Below are positions 37,201-49,475 of a DNA stretch of 64,000 bases, in pieces. Position 1 is the stretch's first letter. Each line of letters starts with the position of its first letter. The stretch lies in NCBI RefSeq assembly GCF_963678635.1, contig NC_087063.1:78205617-78269616 (forward strand), written 5' to 3'. The notes under the pieces were generated by a model that was not told the DNA's origin, did not search any database, and saw nothing but the letters and a program-made list of their open reading frames with translations. A program made the position numbers and the translations under genes. The stretch comes from Symsagittifera roscoffensis. Its lineage: Eukaryota; Xenacoelomorpha; Acoela; Convolutidae.

Positions 37201-37350
37201 TCATATTGGAGTAACGGGTTTCAATACGCAACTCATTTGAAAAACAAACCGATTTGTACCGGTTCCCTATTTAGAAAAAAAAATTGAAATTGAAGTTGAA
37301 ACAAACAAGCGCCATTCTTTCCACTTTTCTCAGTAATCAATTGGGCAAAA
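34291..37350. other. Spacer between divergent transporter and EF-hand genes
   Basis: Presumably holds both promoters. No gene is recognised. It contains a minisatellite (about 35990-36390) and a duplicated block of about 135 bases around ACTAATGTAACCCGGATCTG (36625) and ACCAATGTAACCCGGGTCTG (36763). Confidence 0.5.
35990..36390. repeat. Minisatellite, about 21-bp degenerate unit
   Basis: Many imperfect copies of TTTCAAATATTGCACTAGTG in head-to-tail order, interrupted near 36060-36120 by AAATGGAACAAAAACATAC, which reappears at about 36378 just after the array. Confidence 0.8.
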
Positions 37351-37530
37351 ATGGTTGAGTTTGCGGAAATAGACGAGGAATTCAGAAAAGTGTTCTCTCA
37401 CGAGGAGCTGGAGGAGTTCTGGAAGGAGTTTGTCATGTTCGATAAGAACGGAAACGGAAGGATCGACGCCGAAGAGTTGGGTTTGGTGATGGAGGAAATG
37501 GGTATGAGACTCAGCAAGGAACAAGTAGAG
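37351..37530 (+). CDS. EF-hand gene exon 1
   Basis: ATG at 37351 opens MVEFAEIDEEFRKVFSHEEL; ends GTAGAG before the donor GTGAAT. The start is preceded at 19-20 bases by CTTTTCTCAG, an acceptor-like site, so a 5' UTR intron or trans-splicing is possible. Confidence 0.85.
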
Positions 37531-40500
37531 GTGAATTAATACTTTATAGTATTCGTCCACTAGCCCGCTTCTCCCGGTCGGTAAATTTTCGGCTCTTTTC
37601 CAGTCCCCCCTTTCAAAATTCCGAGTTTTATGTATGTTTTACATGTTATTACGACTAAATGCGTGATGTTACGCTGTAAAGTATGAAGAACAAATCTGTT
37701 CACAGTTGTCGATTTGTTCACTACGCCAAATTTTATTGCACTATGATAACGTTAAATAGGCTTTTTAAAATTGAATTTGAAAGGGGGGAACTGGAAAAGA
37801 GCCAAATTTTCGATTATAAGAAAAGAACTTCCAAGTGGTACAGTGCAGATATGAATTATTCGAACAAAACGCATTAAATTTGAAAATTATTTCCAAAAAT
37901 GAGTTCGAAAAAATCAAAGGGGGACTGGAAAAGTGCCGTAAGGTTTTCAGAAGAAACTTGCGTTTCATTATAATTAGCAAGTAGCAAAACTTTTCGCACG
38001 AGTGATAAGGCTTAACATCATTTATTTAAAATTATTTTCATTTCAACAAAAAGAAGCACAGCAATGACATGAGCTCTTCATCTAAGAGAAAATAAAAGAA
38101 GGACCAAGATGGCTCTGTTCCCTTTCCACACATTTGAATGAGCAAATGGCTCTTTTTCCTTTTCCTCCCACCTGCAATTTTTACAAGTAAGGGTGGGGGG
38201 GGGGGGGGGGAGAGAGCCGAGCAAATCTATTCGGCCAAAAAAGAGATCACGGATGGGCGTCACGAATGGGCTCGAAGGTGCTGGGTTAGGGTGATCGAAT
38301 AATTCCGTTTCAATTAATGACATTTTGACATTTTGTAGTTTTTTACACGTGCTTTTTAGTGATTAATCTTATCTGGGCTCTTTTTCCTCCCCCCCACTTG
38401 CGAATTTTAATATGTTCGCAATTCGCAATAAATTTCGGAGGGACGAAAAAGAGCCCTTATCTTTTCTGCTTAGGATATTCTGAGGATAGCAGATGTTGAT
38501 GGGAACGGCGAGATGGACTTCAATGAGTTCCTACACGCCATGAAGGGTTTCCACAAACCCAAGACCGACATCATCGATGTGAACAAAGTAAGATCAGTAC
38601 ACTGAGTTAACGAATCAATATATCATAAACACAAATCTTATGCTGTTTTCAGACATTTATTTAGACCTTGCCTGAAACCATGCGTCAAAAATTGCGCAAA
38701 AAAACGCGAAAAAAAGCTTTTTTCTTCAATACCCACCTCATATAAGCGTCAACTTGATAGGCTAACGAAAGGTTTTTCAAGGTTAAGTATGAGGCCCAGT
38801 TAATCCGCATGCCAATTTTTGTAAGACTCTGTTGTCTGTACAATGTTATCAGAAAGTTACTTTTAAAAAATTGCAGGTGGGGACGTGGTGAAGGGGAAAA
38901 GGACCCAAAAAACCACCCATTTTGAACGAGGCAAAGCTTTGAGCGTAGCAGATTTTAAGAAAATTGATCCATTCGATCAAACCTGGATTGGTGATTCTGG
39001 TAATTGGGTAAAAAATTTAGACTCGGGTGTGTCCTGTTGGGGCATATACCTTGGCTCTGAAACATGAACAATTTCATTTCAAGTGTCTTAATTAAAAATT
39101 AATGAACGTAGTTCAAACTCTTATACAAGTCGCGATGATTTTTTTTGTATTTCTAGTCAGAAAATGTTTTAAAATTTGTTCAGGCTCATATTTACTGTTT
39201 TGCGTTTAGACTTTTGATTTCTTAAGTTCGGTTCTGTTTTTTTGTTAAATTTTAGTAGACCTTATTTTTAAGAGAAATGAACGTAGTGACTATTCTCATA
39301 AAAATCTTGCTGATTTTTTCAGGAAAAAGACATAAATTTGTTCACGCTCAATTTGTGATTTTTCGCGGTTTGACTTGTGACTTCTTTTTAAAATCAGTGC
39401 AATATCATTGTTAAAAGGAAGGCAAATTTCACTATCGAACAGCAAAAGTATAATGTTCGCGCAAAATGTCATCGACTTCTAATTTCGAAAACGGAACTTG
39501 ATAATCAGATTTCCCCTGTAAAAAAAACTTTAACCTATTGATCCAAATGTCTAAAATTGGAATAATTTTATAAAAAAACTGTCAATCATAAATTGTATAG
39601 AAATTCAAGTATATCTATTTTTTTTCGCGGAAACTCGAAAGTTGAGATGGGACTTTTTCAAAATACAATTCAGTGTTTTTGTTCAATGACTCTTTTTAAA
39701 CTGTCTTTTAGCTATGTTTACCCTTGCAATAAGCAAGAGTGTTGCATTTGTTTTTCCCGTTAAATCTTTTTACACAAGATTTTGCAGATGTTTCATTTTG
39801 CTTCATATTAAATTCAAAATCAATAAACCACCAAGCACATCTGGTTTAGAGTTAACACACCTGCTTGAGACGACAAAACCTTGAGGTTCTTTTTACAGAC
39901 AACAAAGTCTGTCGGTTTCTTTCGGCTTGTTTTCATTAGCCTGGACTCTTTTTTGAAAGTTAAGCATTCTTCTAATACCCTGAATACTCTTTCTGAAGTC
40001 CCATTGTTGGAGATAACTGAGTTACAAGATTATTTCAAAATAATTCGTCCGTTTTTTGCTCAGTTTTTTAATGTGCACTGAATTCTTAACTATACGATGA
40101 TTGAGCTCGCGATTAGCTACAGTTATCAAGGCGGACTATAAGCCTATTCAATCAAGAAACTTGTCCAACCAAATCAATGAATCGTCTTCTTAAGTTTGCA
40201 CTTTCGTCAACCAACTGAAACAATTTGAGTATGTCTGCATTTAAAATAACCGTTCTTTTCATTGTTTGTTGTGTTAAATGTTGGTGTTAACTTTACTAAC
40301 TCCGGCTTAACATTTGTCTTTGATTTTTTTGATTTCTTGGCATCAATCTGCATCGTTGGATAAGTTGAACAATTGTCCTGAAATTGTGAGTTTTTTGAGG
40401 AGGTAACTTAAAATTTTTCTTAAAAACTTTTAACTCTTTTATGGAAACATTTTTGTGACTATTTGGTTGTCTGCTGATAAATTGTTGGCTTCAACACCAC

Positions 40501-40968
40501 TTTGTTTCTAAGCAAAAAAACTTCTAATTTTCATAGCTCTTTATGTTTATAATTAATAAACATAGTTGGGAATCATATATAAGTCGCGATAATTTTTTTT
40601 CAAAACTCCTAATTTTGGTTCAGGCTTAAGTTTATTTTTGCAGGTTGATTTCGATTTGTTTTCAGTTCGTTCCTTTGCTTTATTAAAAAGAAGGGGCAAA
40701 CGCCACAATTAATCAGCAAAACTGTACAAGTCTTGAAAAACCTGGATGATTTCTAGTTGCAAAAGTTGCAATTAATTTTCAAATTTCTCAGGAAAATAAA
40801 TTTTTGTTTTATGTAAATCCAGTTTTCTCAAATTGGGTCTACTTCATCAAAAAAAATGCTCATCATAAATTATTTTTATATTTTTAAAAATTTTCAAAGC
40901 CATCTGTTTTTTTTCTGAATTTTGAAATATTTTTCAAAGTAATGAATGTATTGAAGGCTTTTATATAT

Positions 40969-41028
<60 letters not shown>

Positions 41029-43970
41029 TCACGAAAATTTTTTAAAATGCTCTAATAATTACGGATGTCCATTCAGACACAATAATGCCTTTATAAATGC
41101 ACTTAGGCATTTATGCATTTCTTGCGTTTAATTGAAATTCATCTGCTGAAAGTTACGTAAATAGCACTCTCAAGATACGAACGTGGAAATGGTGCAAAAA
41201 ACGTCAACAGTTTCTAGTTTCGAAATTGGAATTTAATTTTTAGATTTCCAGCGGAACAATAACTTGACTTACTGATCCAGTTTTCTCCAGTTGGATTGTA
41301 TTTATCAAAAAGTTCCGATCCTTAATTGTTCTAGAAATTCAAATAGCTTAAAGGGCATCATTTTTTTTGTTTACTTGCGATAATTACTTTTTTTCCAACT
41401 GTCGGTTGTCTATGTTTTCAAAAACAAGTCACTTTTAGTTTTTGTTTACAGGGCGTTCATTGACTCATTTCCAACTGTGTATTGGCTATGTTAGTAAATC
41501 TGTAGCTAAACTGGAATCGTTTTCTACCACTGTCTCAATTTGAAACAAAAAGCAGAAGCAAATAACGTTACTTAGAAGATAGTGTTACATGTTTCGACAA
41601 AATTATATCTAAATTACGTTGGCTGGACGCTTGACGTTTCCACAATTTATATAGCATGTTCAATTAAGATTTTTTAGCTTTTTAATATTAAAAAACCTAG
41701 TGAGTGTACTCTTATATAGTTCTTTCTGTATTTTTTGTTGTTTTTTTTTGAGATTTTTTCAAAAAAAGGCAGTGTTTTTTGTTTACTTGCGTTCATTGCT
41801 CTTTTCCAAATGTCAGTTGGCTATATTATGAAGGTGACAGCCAATCAGCAGCTTTCAGCCGTTCTTAAGTGTTAAAAAAACGGAGTGATTGTCACTTATT
41901 TTAGTCGTGATTTTTTTTGTTATGATCAGATAATTTTGTTCACGCCAAGTTCGATTTTTGGAGTATTGATATCTGAATTCTCTTTAAACTCAGTTTGATG
42001 CTGATTAAGATTTAGTTCAATTCAAACTTCAATGCTGAAAGAAAGGAAAATAACATTTTCCAAATCCGATAGTAAAAAGATTGGAAACAAAAAGGAATGA
42101 AATTATTATGACAGTGAAAATCTACCTTCGCAATAAGCAAAGAAATTGCAACCGGGTACTAAATTTTTCCACGAAAGTAACATTGTTTACAGTATGGTTC
42201 ATTAAGAAAGAACTTATTAATTGTAAATTTGTTAATCTACTGTGTAAATCCTAAACTAGCTTTGGATGGTTTTCAGCTAAATGGGTGTCAGCTTCAATTT
42301 TGCTTGATTATTTGCTCTTGTTCACATTATTTTGTATTGATAAAAAAGTTTGAAATTGAGTTCGCTCTGAATTTTATAATGAAATTTTTTCGAACCCGCT
42401 TTACAAACAGTTTCATGATTTTTGTTTCTTTGCACATAAGTAAATCAGAACTTTTTTCTATACCTATTGATTGGCATGCTAAATTTGCTCTGTTTAGATA
42501 ATGGAGTGGCTACGTGTGTTTGCAGACAAAGAGGGTAACATGAATTTGGAGGACGTCAGGAATCTGCTTCAATTTTTCCTCAACCATAATGCCCTAACCA
42601 ATTGTCCTCCCATCATACAGTTAAAATGATTTCATAAACTGGATGAAACTTACAAGGACATGTATTTACTTAGTTATAACTTACTTATAGTGAGCAAATT
42701 AACACATTTTTACTCAGAGGTGAAGCAGAGTTTCGCAACACTTGCGATGCAACAAACACATTTCGCTACAAGATAGTAGATGAAAAAAAAAGACAGAAGT
42801 AAAAAAAGAATTAAGAAAAAGTAATTTGGAAAAATTACTTGAACAATAACTTGATAAAAAAGTTGAAAACTACAGCTACAACAAACTTCATCTTGTTATC
42901 GGATGAAGTTTATATGCAGCTTTTGAAAAAAAATGGAAATCATTTACCGAGCGGCAACAATTTGAGTCAGAACACAAAACTGTTGTCATGAAAAATTTCA
43001 AAAAATTTTGATTTTTTTTACGGCCATCCAAACTGAATTGCATACGGATATATTTTGCCGTATGTTCTCATTATTAATTTTATTATTATTTTGATCTTAT
43101 TACTTTAACCGTAAAAACTCAAATTATTTATAAACAAATTTCATTAAACTACAGAGAAAAAAAACATGTTATTTATAAGTTTATTTTTCTTCATAAACAG
43201 AAAAACTTTACGCTGATCACTAAGATTTTTGAGCAATGTGATTTTACAATTTTTCTAGGTTGTGTAGCTTTTTATTTTCATAGGAAAAATTCTAAAAATT
43301 TCATCACGGTCAAAATTGATTTTTTGAAATTTGACATTTGCTAAAATAATTTCATACGCGCCGAAAAAAGCTTTTTTTTTCAAAATTTTCCAAAAAGTGC
43401 CCAAAAACGCTTGTATTTGGCGTTTTTTTTTAATTTTGCCTGAGGCGCCGAAAATTTTTGAGACCACCGAAAATTAAATTGGTTGGCCCAAAAAAAGGTC
43501 CGCAAATTTTTTAGAAAAACCACCCCCTAGAAAAATTTCTGCGCATGCCACTGCATAGAAGGTAGTTGAGATCATTTCCTCAGGATGGATGTAAAAATTT
43601 AAATGAAATTTTTCGTAAATTTTGTCAAAAATGTTCCTCGAAATAAGTCATTTTAGAGAGTGAAAACCTAAATTTGTGTTTATTTTTGTCAACTAGTGTA
43701 TGAGAAACTAATGGAATTGCAAACTTAGAAAAAAAAAGGTTTGAAGTATCGTCTAAAAACTATAAACCGCAGTTGAGGAAAAGAGCGAATAACTACAGAT
43801 ACCATCTGACACACCTGGGCGAGTGTCCTTTAGAGGACAGGGATGTGGATGAGGTGTTTGACATGCTCGAAATAGACGCCCTCACTTGGAAGTCTGTCAG
43901 TTTAGAGTATTTGGTGAAAGAGACCATGATCTTGACCGAAAAGGTGGAAGAGTTCTTCAGCAACGAGTAG
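37351..43970 (+). CDS. Calmodulin-like EF-hand protein, four exons (3' end uncertain)
   Basis: Join of 37351-37530, 38474-38587, 42498-42554 and 43773-43970 gives 182 residues. EF-hand proteins of this kind bind Ca2+ and act as sensors or light-chain-type subunits. EF1 loop DKNGNGRIDAEE (residues 31-42) and EF2 loop DVDGNGEMDFNE (67-78) have all expected ligands. EF3, MEWLRVFADKEGNMNLED, has R where the twelfth-position Glu should be. EF4 aligns as RDVDEVFDMLEIDALTWKSV with VDEMIREADIDGDGQV of calmodulin but has a two-residue insertion and few ligands, so probably does not bind Ca2+. Exons 1-3 join in phase 0. The exon 3 donor would be GTCAGG, a weak site; without splicing, exon 3 reads on to TGA at 42629, giving 141 residues without EF4. 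The family (calmodulin, centrin, light-chain) is sure only at EF-hand level. Confidence 0.75.
37531..38473. other. Intron 1 of the EF-hand gene
   Basis: No exon or gene seen. It contains a G run at 38196-38210 and three variants of AACTGGAAAAGAGCC / GACTGGAAAAGTGCC (37790, 37924) and GGCTCTTTTTCCT (38145, 38378). Confidence 0.5.
38474..38587 (+). CDS. EF-hand gene exon 2
   Basis: Acceptor TTTCTGCTTAG, 38 codons DILRIADVDGNGEMDFNEFL then HAMKGFHKPKTDIIDVNK, donor GTAAGA. Complete second EF loop. Found by reading through the intron; it is below ORF-calling length. Confidence 0.88.
38588..42497. other. Intron 2 of the EF-hand gene, 3.9 kb
   Basis: No exon recognised. It is built of diverged repeats: GTAGTTCAAACTCTTATACA with AAGTCGCGATGATTTTTTTT at 39109 has relatives at about 39285 and 40563, and TCGCAATAAGCAA-type motifs recur (39724, 42127). 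A TA microsatellite lies at 40971-41026. Confidence 0.5.
40971..41026. repeat. (TA)n microsatellite
   Basis: An almost pure TATATA run of about 55 bases inside intron 2 of the EF-hand gene. Confidence 0.95.
42498..42629 (+). CDS. EF-hand gene exon 3, with in-frame stop if unspliced
   Basis: Acceptor CTCTGTTTAG, then IMEWLRVFADKEGNMNLED to 42554. It then either splices at GTCAGG or runs on as VRNLLQFFLNHNALTNCPPI to the stop at 42627-42629. The helix MEWLRVFADK matches the calmodulin EAFRVFDKDG helix. The other visible acceptor, TTTGCAG at 42524, would lose this helix. Confidence 0.65.
   Translation: MMEWLRVFADKEGNMNLEDVRNLLQFFLNHNALTNCPPIIQLK
42630..43772. other. Intron 3 of the EF-hand gene, or its 3' flank
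   Basis: No coding exon seen. It includes a hAT-type MITE fragment at about 43345-43555 (CATACGCGCCGAAAAAAGC, GCCTGAGGCGCCGAAAA, TTGGTTGGCCCAAAAAAAGG). Confidence 0.5.
43345..43555 (+). mobile_element. hAT-type MITE fragment
   Basis: Core of the 8940-9157 family in the same orientation: GCGCCGAAAAAAGC, then CCAAAAACGC, GCCTGAGGCGCCG, AAATTAAATTGGTTGGCC, then the end-like CACCCCCTAGAAAAATTTCT. The left terminus is not recognisable. Confidence 0.55.
43773..43970 (+). CDS. EF-hand gene exon 4 (degenerate EF4)
   Basis: Acceptor AAACCGCAG, then LRKRANNYRYHLTHLGECPL and EDRDVDEVFDMLEIDALTWK, ending KVEEFFSNE and TAG. The HLGECPLEDRDVDEVF segment matches NLGEKLTDEEVDEM of calmodulin. Only a phase-0 donor in exon 3 keeps this frame. 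Confidence 0.65.
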   Translation: MRKRANNYRYHLTHLGECPLEDRDVDEVFDMLEIDALTWKSVSLEYLVKETMILTEKVEEFFSNE

Positions 43971-45700
43971 ATTGTGCTCGCAGACGGCAGTCGTATTTAG
44001 ACATTGAAGAATGGCAAAAAGTTCGGTCAGACTGAAATAATTAAAAAAGATTAACTGATTTTATTCAGAACATTTTCACATGCAAAAGCTAGTTTTCGAA
44101 AAAATTTCCCTAGTCGAACAAGGATGGTTATCTTGCAAGATTTTGTACGAATCTTGCAAGGAACTTTAAAAGATCAAGTATAACTTTAAAAGATTTTGCA
44201 AGAATCTTGCAAAATCTTGCAAGACAACCATAGTTTTGCAAGATTTTCAGGAAGCAATATTTTAGAGAAATTAGCAGCGCAAAGACAACCAAATAGCAAT
44301 CGTGGAAGAAGCTTTGCCCCCAGAAATTTTTTTGCGTGATAGGGGGTGATATCCTTAAATTTTGATCGACTAAACGACTCTAGTTTCTAGCAAAACATTT
44401 TAAAAAATATTGGTAAGACTATAAACATCCTCTATCGGCTAGGGTTACGTCTCAAGATCCGCTAAAGTTTCGAATTTGCATGCAGTTTTTATTCTCAATC
44501 TGCTGATTGTTCTTTTAATTGTTTGACAGGCTGTCCGAAATTTTTGATGCTAATCATAGTTAATGCCAAATTGTTGGCAATTCGGTGACCCTGATTAATT
44601 ATTAATTAATATATTAATTTAGGTTAATTAGTTTGTTGAGCACTGTTTGCACGTGTGGAAATCAGCGATGAACTGAAATGCGACGCCGAAATGCGGTGAT
44701 CGAAAAGGAAGTTGCCAACAGTTTGGCATTAACTAGATGTCGGCTCTTCTGCTGTAACCCCCCCCCCCCCTCAACTTGTAACGATTTACTTCTTATGATT
44801 ACCATGAAAGCGTTCCTCTGCATTAATTTCCCAATTTTTAACAGATTGATAATAATTTTTACCAGTTAACCCGACATTTAAACCTTAAAAATGATTCATT
44901 TATCAGATGGGGGCAAATGGTAGAGGAGGCTTTTATACTTATGAAAGCTAAATTAAACTCTTACAACTTACTAATTTCTTGATTGGATGAATTCTTAACC
45001 TCAATAACAATTTGAACTCAATTAGAAAATATTTGTTCTTTCGGAATGCTGCAACCTTACTAGTCTATCATTATCAAAACGAAAAAAAGCTCCCCTGCAT
45101 TTTAAAATCACTGAATTTTAGTGCTCAAGTGCTCCCGTTTTTTTTTCTTACAGTAAAAGATATCATTCAAAACTGAGTTTTATTCAAAAAAAATGATTCC
45201 AAGTTTTTGAAAGTTCTGCCATATTTACGTAATCTGCGCTAGGTTTCCGCAATCAGGTTACTTAGAAAAAAAATAGAGAAAAAAATTGCGGCAGATTGGG
45301 TTAGATTGCGATACTAAGATCAGTCTGATTTTTCAAGAAGGGACTTATTTTTAAAAAGTGAATAAATAAACCAATCTCAGATTATGGAACATTGATCTGA
45401 ATTGCGATGTTGCTTTTTGCTCAGATTCTAAAACAAATGAAACTGAATTTTAGGGATAAACATTTATATACGTATTTCAATTGAAAAAATGACCATCATC
45501 TTACAAATCACAAGATCGTTGATCCTAATTTTCTCTGAATTAGAAAGTTTTATTATTAATAAAAAAACAAAAGCCACTAGAGATAGCATTAAACACCACA
45601 TGATTTAAAAAATACTTTATTAAATTGTTATTGACTGATTAGTTACCAAAGCTTCGAAACAGCATCAAGAAAAAAAATAAGCTTTGTGAGGACGTACGGT
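43971..45700. other. Spacer 3' of the EF-hand gene
   Basis: No gene seen. A cluster of ATCTTGCAAG-type repeats lies at 44090-44250 (GATTTTGCAAGAATCTTGCA), with related sequence at 50490-50585. A C run lies at 44758-44770. Confidence 0.4.
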
Positions 45701-45708
45701 TTAAAAAA

Positions 45709-46150
45709 ATGACAACAATAGTTGACAATCAAGTTCAAACTATTACAATAAGTTTGAAGCTTCATAAGGCAAAAGCCTTACTTTTAGAGCTTTATGAAAC
45801 TCTAAATTATGCAGTTGATGATTTTGTTCAGAAGCTACAGAAAAACACATTTAGCTAACAAGCGTTCACAAGTATAAAACAATTAATTCTCAGAGAATTT
45901 ATCACAGATATATAAAAAACAATAAATATTGACGAAAACGAAATAGAAAGTATCAGGTCAATCAGCAAAAAAACACAAACCGGCCGAACTGGAAAAGACT
46001 TTTTCTTCAAGAATTTTTGTGGTCAAGTTGAAGTAAAAAAGACAGGTATAAAAGATCACGATACGATTGAGTTCTACTCAGATTCTCTTTCACTTCACAA
46101 GAAGAAAAATAAAAAAAAAGGAAGTCAAACTCAGGGCAAAAGAATCGTCT
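45709..46150 (+). pseudogene. Decayed open frame before the duplicated block
   Basis: ATG at 45709 opens 49 codons, MTTIVDNQVQTITISLKLHK and KALLLELYETLNYAVDDFVQ, to a TAA at 45856. The same frame continues past stops as ENEIESIRSISKKTQTGRTG and KDFFFKNFCGQVEVKKTG to 46150. It looks like an old retroelement ORF leading into the duplicated unit at 46229. Family not recognised. Confidence 0.3.
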
Positions 46151-46228
46151 GCTAGCTGTGTTTGTTACTTTTTAAAAAAGAAATAAGGATTTATTTTGGT
46201 GTAAAAGAACGAATACAATTTCAATTAC

Positions 46229-47856
46229 ATAGGTAATGATAAGTTTCTTTTCAGGAAAAAATATTAAATTATTCTTATAACTACAGAAAAACATTCATAC
46301 TTGTTATTGCTTTTATGAAAACACTTAGATATACATGCACTTGTTGAGTTCGTCTCAATTTCATCTGCTCAAAGTAGGCGAAATTGCGCTCTCGAATTAG
46401 CAAAATGGCAGAAATGGCGCTGGAAAAATTGAACGAATCCTAGTTTCAAAAATCAGTTTTAAATTTTAGGTTTCTATGCGGAATAAAAATAAACCCACTG
46501 ATTCAATTTTCTTAAATTAGGCTAATTTCATCAAACATGTGTCAATTAGAACGAGGGGTTTTTCATACCCAAATAGCACCTTGACTTGATATTCAAAAGT
46601 TTTAAAAAATTCAGATAATTTCAATCAAATTTTTCCGTTTCATTGTTCGTATACACTTCAAACTTTTGGTTAGGGAACTGATCTGACACAATTTTGGCAG
46701 ATATTTTGAGAACACAGCAACAAACTTTTGAAAAATTTGAAAAGCCCTTTAAACTTTTTAAGAAACTTTATACATGTGAAGATGCCAAATAACCTGGAGA
46801 CGCTGTAACTAAACTGTTTTTGATGGGACTTTTGAACAGTAAAAATTTAATTGGATTTGAAAACAGATTGATAGATAAAAGGAAGTCTAAACACTATCGA
46901 AAAACAATCAACTTGCTTAAAAATAAGGAAAAATAACTGCAAAAAGCTATGAAACTCTTCGATTGAGAACTTCAAGAGAAACAAACAGGTAGTAAAATAG
47001 CCGATATAAATATCGATCAATATCGTGAAGCGAAAAAATATCTGAAACTCAACTACCTACTTTCAATTATCTACAAAACAAACTTTCAACTATCTACTAC
47101 AGGTCTGTAGAAATCCAGCTAAATCCAATTTAATTTTTGTAACTAAACAAAAAAATAAAAATTTGTGCCAATTGGGCTTAGCTTGTAACTAATCATTTTC
47201 CAGCTAAAACTTATTCCTAAGGTATACTTATTCAGTACTAAGAAGTTAACTTACTGTTTGTAAGAGCTTTAAAAAATTTTCGATATATAATGTGGCTCAA
47301 GTCTCAGATAAAATTAGAAGTTCCAAAACATTAGCTAGAATTTGTTTCAAATAACTTCTTAAAAAATTGCTGCAATGCAAAAAGAAAAAGTAGGTCAAAC
47401 GAATTCGAGTGAATCAAACGCTACAAACTTTTAGGTTGAAAACCAACATCATTTATCCAGAACCAATAACCCTTGAAATGCCCAAAGGTTATATGGTAGG
47501 AAAATTTGTTGATCCATTTAAAATTTTGTACAAAATTGAAAATGTCAGCAGCTGCAGTTGAACAATCAAAAATGTTGAGATGAGAAATGCTTCAAACGAT
47601 CCCTTGTAAAATAAGAAAACATTGGATACGCAAATATATAACAATTGCTAATGAAAATGAACAATTTACTCACATTTTGTTTTCTTGTAACCCAACGAAC
47701 AAACAAGAGAGATTATGTTATATTATTTGTATGAAATTTTTGAAAAAAAAAACGTTTTCAACATAAATTTTTTTTTTAAACATTTTGATTTTTTTTGAGC
47801 TCAATGAAATTTTTGAAACAAATGAAAATGCTCTCATAAAAATGGATTATATAGTT
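46229..47856 (+). repeat. Tandem duplication, unit A (1.63 kb), retroelement-derived
   Basis: TAGGTAATGATAAGTTT opens units at about 46230 and 47857, a step near 1628. It contains plus-strand coding-like stretches with stops: QQTFEKFEKPFKLFKKLYTC, then PGDAVTKLFLMGLLNSKNLI with FENRLIDKRKSKHYRKTINL (gag-like in style), and near the right end NENEQFTHILFSCNPTNKQE. The HILFSC piece resembles the HVLFEC region at the C-terminus of non-LTR reverse transcriptases. The class is uncertain. Confidence 0.75.
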
Positions 47857-49475
47857 AGGTAATGATAAGTTTATTTTCAGGGAAAAAAATTAAATTGTTC
47901 TTATAACTACAGAAAAACACTCATACTTATTATTGCATTTATGAAAACACTTTGATCTACATGCACTTGTTGAGTTCGTCTCAATTTTATCTGCTCAAAG
48001 TAGGCGAATTTGCGCTCTCGAATTAGCAAAACGGCAGAAATGGCGCCGGAAAAATTGAACGAATCCTAGTTTCAAAAATCAGTTTTAAATTTTAGGTTTC
48101 TATGCGGAATAAAAATATACCCACTGATTCAATTTTCTTAAATTAGGCTAATTTCATCAAACATGTGTCAATTAGAACAAGAGGTTTTTCATACCCAAAT
48201 AGCCCCTTGATTTGATATTCAAAAGTTTTAAAAAATTCAGATAATTTCAATCAAATTTTTCCGTTTCATTGTTCGTATACACTTCAAACTTTTGGTTAGG
48301 GAACTGATCTGACACAATTTTGGCAGATATTTTGAAAACACAGCAAAAAAATTTGAAAAAATGAAAATGACTATAAACTTTTAAAAAACTTTATACATGT
48401 GAAGACGCCAAATAACCTGGAGACGCTGTCACCAAACTGTTTTTGATGGGACTTTTGAACAGTAAAACATTAATTTGATTTGAAAACAGATTGATAGATA
48501 AAAGGAAGTCTAAACAAAATCGAAAAACAATCAACTTGCTTAAAAATAAGGAAAAATAATTGCAAAAAGCACTGAAATTCTTCGATTGAGAACTTCAAGA
48601 GAAACAAACACGTAGTAAAATAGCCGATAGAAATATCGATCAATATCGTGAAGCAAAAAAATATCTGAAACTCAACTACCTACTTTCAATTATCTACAAA
48701 ATAAACTTTCAACTACCTACTACAGGTCTGTAGAAATCCAGCTAAATCCAATTTAAATTTTGTAACTAAATAAAAAGCTAAAATTTGTGCCAATTGAGCT
48801 TAGCTTGTAACTAATCATTTTCCTGCTAAAACTTATTCCTAAGGTATACTTATTCAGTATTAAGAAGTTAACTTACTGTTTGTAGGAGCTTGAAAAAAAA
48901 TTTTCAATATATAATGTGGCTCAAGTCTCAGATAAAATTAGAAGTTCCAAAACATTAGCTAGAATTTGTTTCAAATAACTTCTTAAAAAATTGCTGCAAT
49001 GGAAAAGAGAAAAAGTAGGTCAAACAATTTCGAGTGAATCAAACGCTACAAAATTTTAGGTTGCAAAACAATTTTCATTTATCCAGAACCAATAACCCTT
49101 GAAATGCCCAAAGGTTATATGGTAGGAAAATTCGTTGATCCAATCAAAATTTTGTACAAAATTGAAAATGTCAGCAGCTGCAGTTGAACAATCAAAAATG
49201 TTGAGATGAGAAATGCTTCAAACGATCCCTTGTAAAATAAGAAAACATTGGATACGCAAATATATAACAATTGCTAATGAAAATGAACAATTTACTCACA
49301 TTTTGTTTTCTTGTAATCCAACGAACAAACAAGAGAGATTATGTTATATTATTTGTATGAAATTTTTGAAAAAATAAAACGTTTTCAACATAAATTTTTA
49401 GTTTTAACATTTCGATTATTTTTTGAGCTCAATGAATTTTTTGAAACAAATGAAAATGCTCTCATAAAAAAAGAA
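47857..49475 (+). repeat. Tandem duplication, unit B (1.62 kb)
   Basis: Head-to-tail copy of 46229-47856, ending at AATGCTCTCATAAAA. The same coding-like remnants recur with further changes (GDAVTKLFLMGLLNSKTL; NENEQFTHILFSCNPTNKQE unchanged). Identity is high through the length. Confidence 0.75.

Noticed and set aside
38885-39067. 60-codon open frame after an acceptor-like GCAG, possible EF-hand exon
   Set aside because: The sequence has no EF-hand features, and exons 2 and 3 already join in frame across it.
42525-42540. Acceptor TTTGCAG at 42524 as the start of EF-hand exon 3
   Set aside because: It would remove the helix MEWLRVFA that precedes the EF3 loop; the acceptor at 42497 keeps it in frame.
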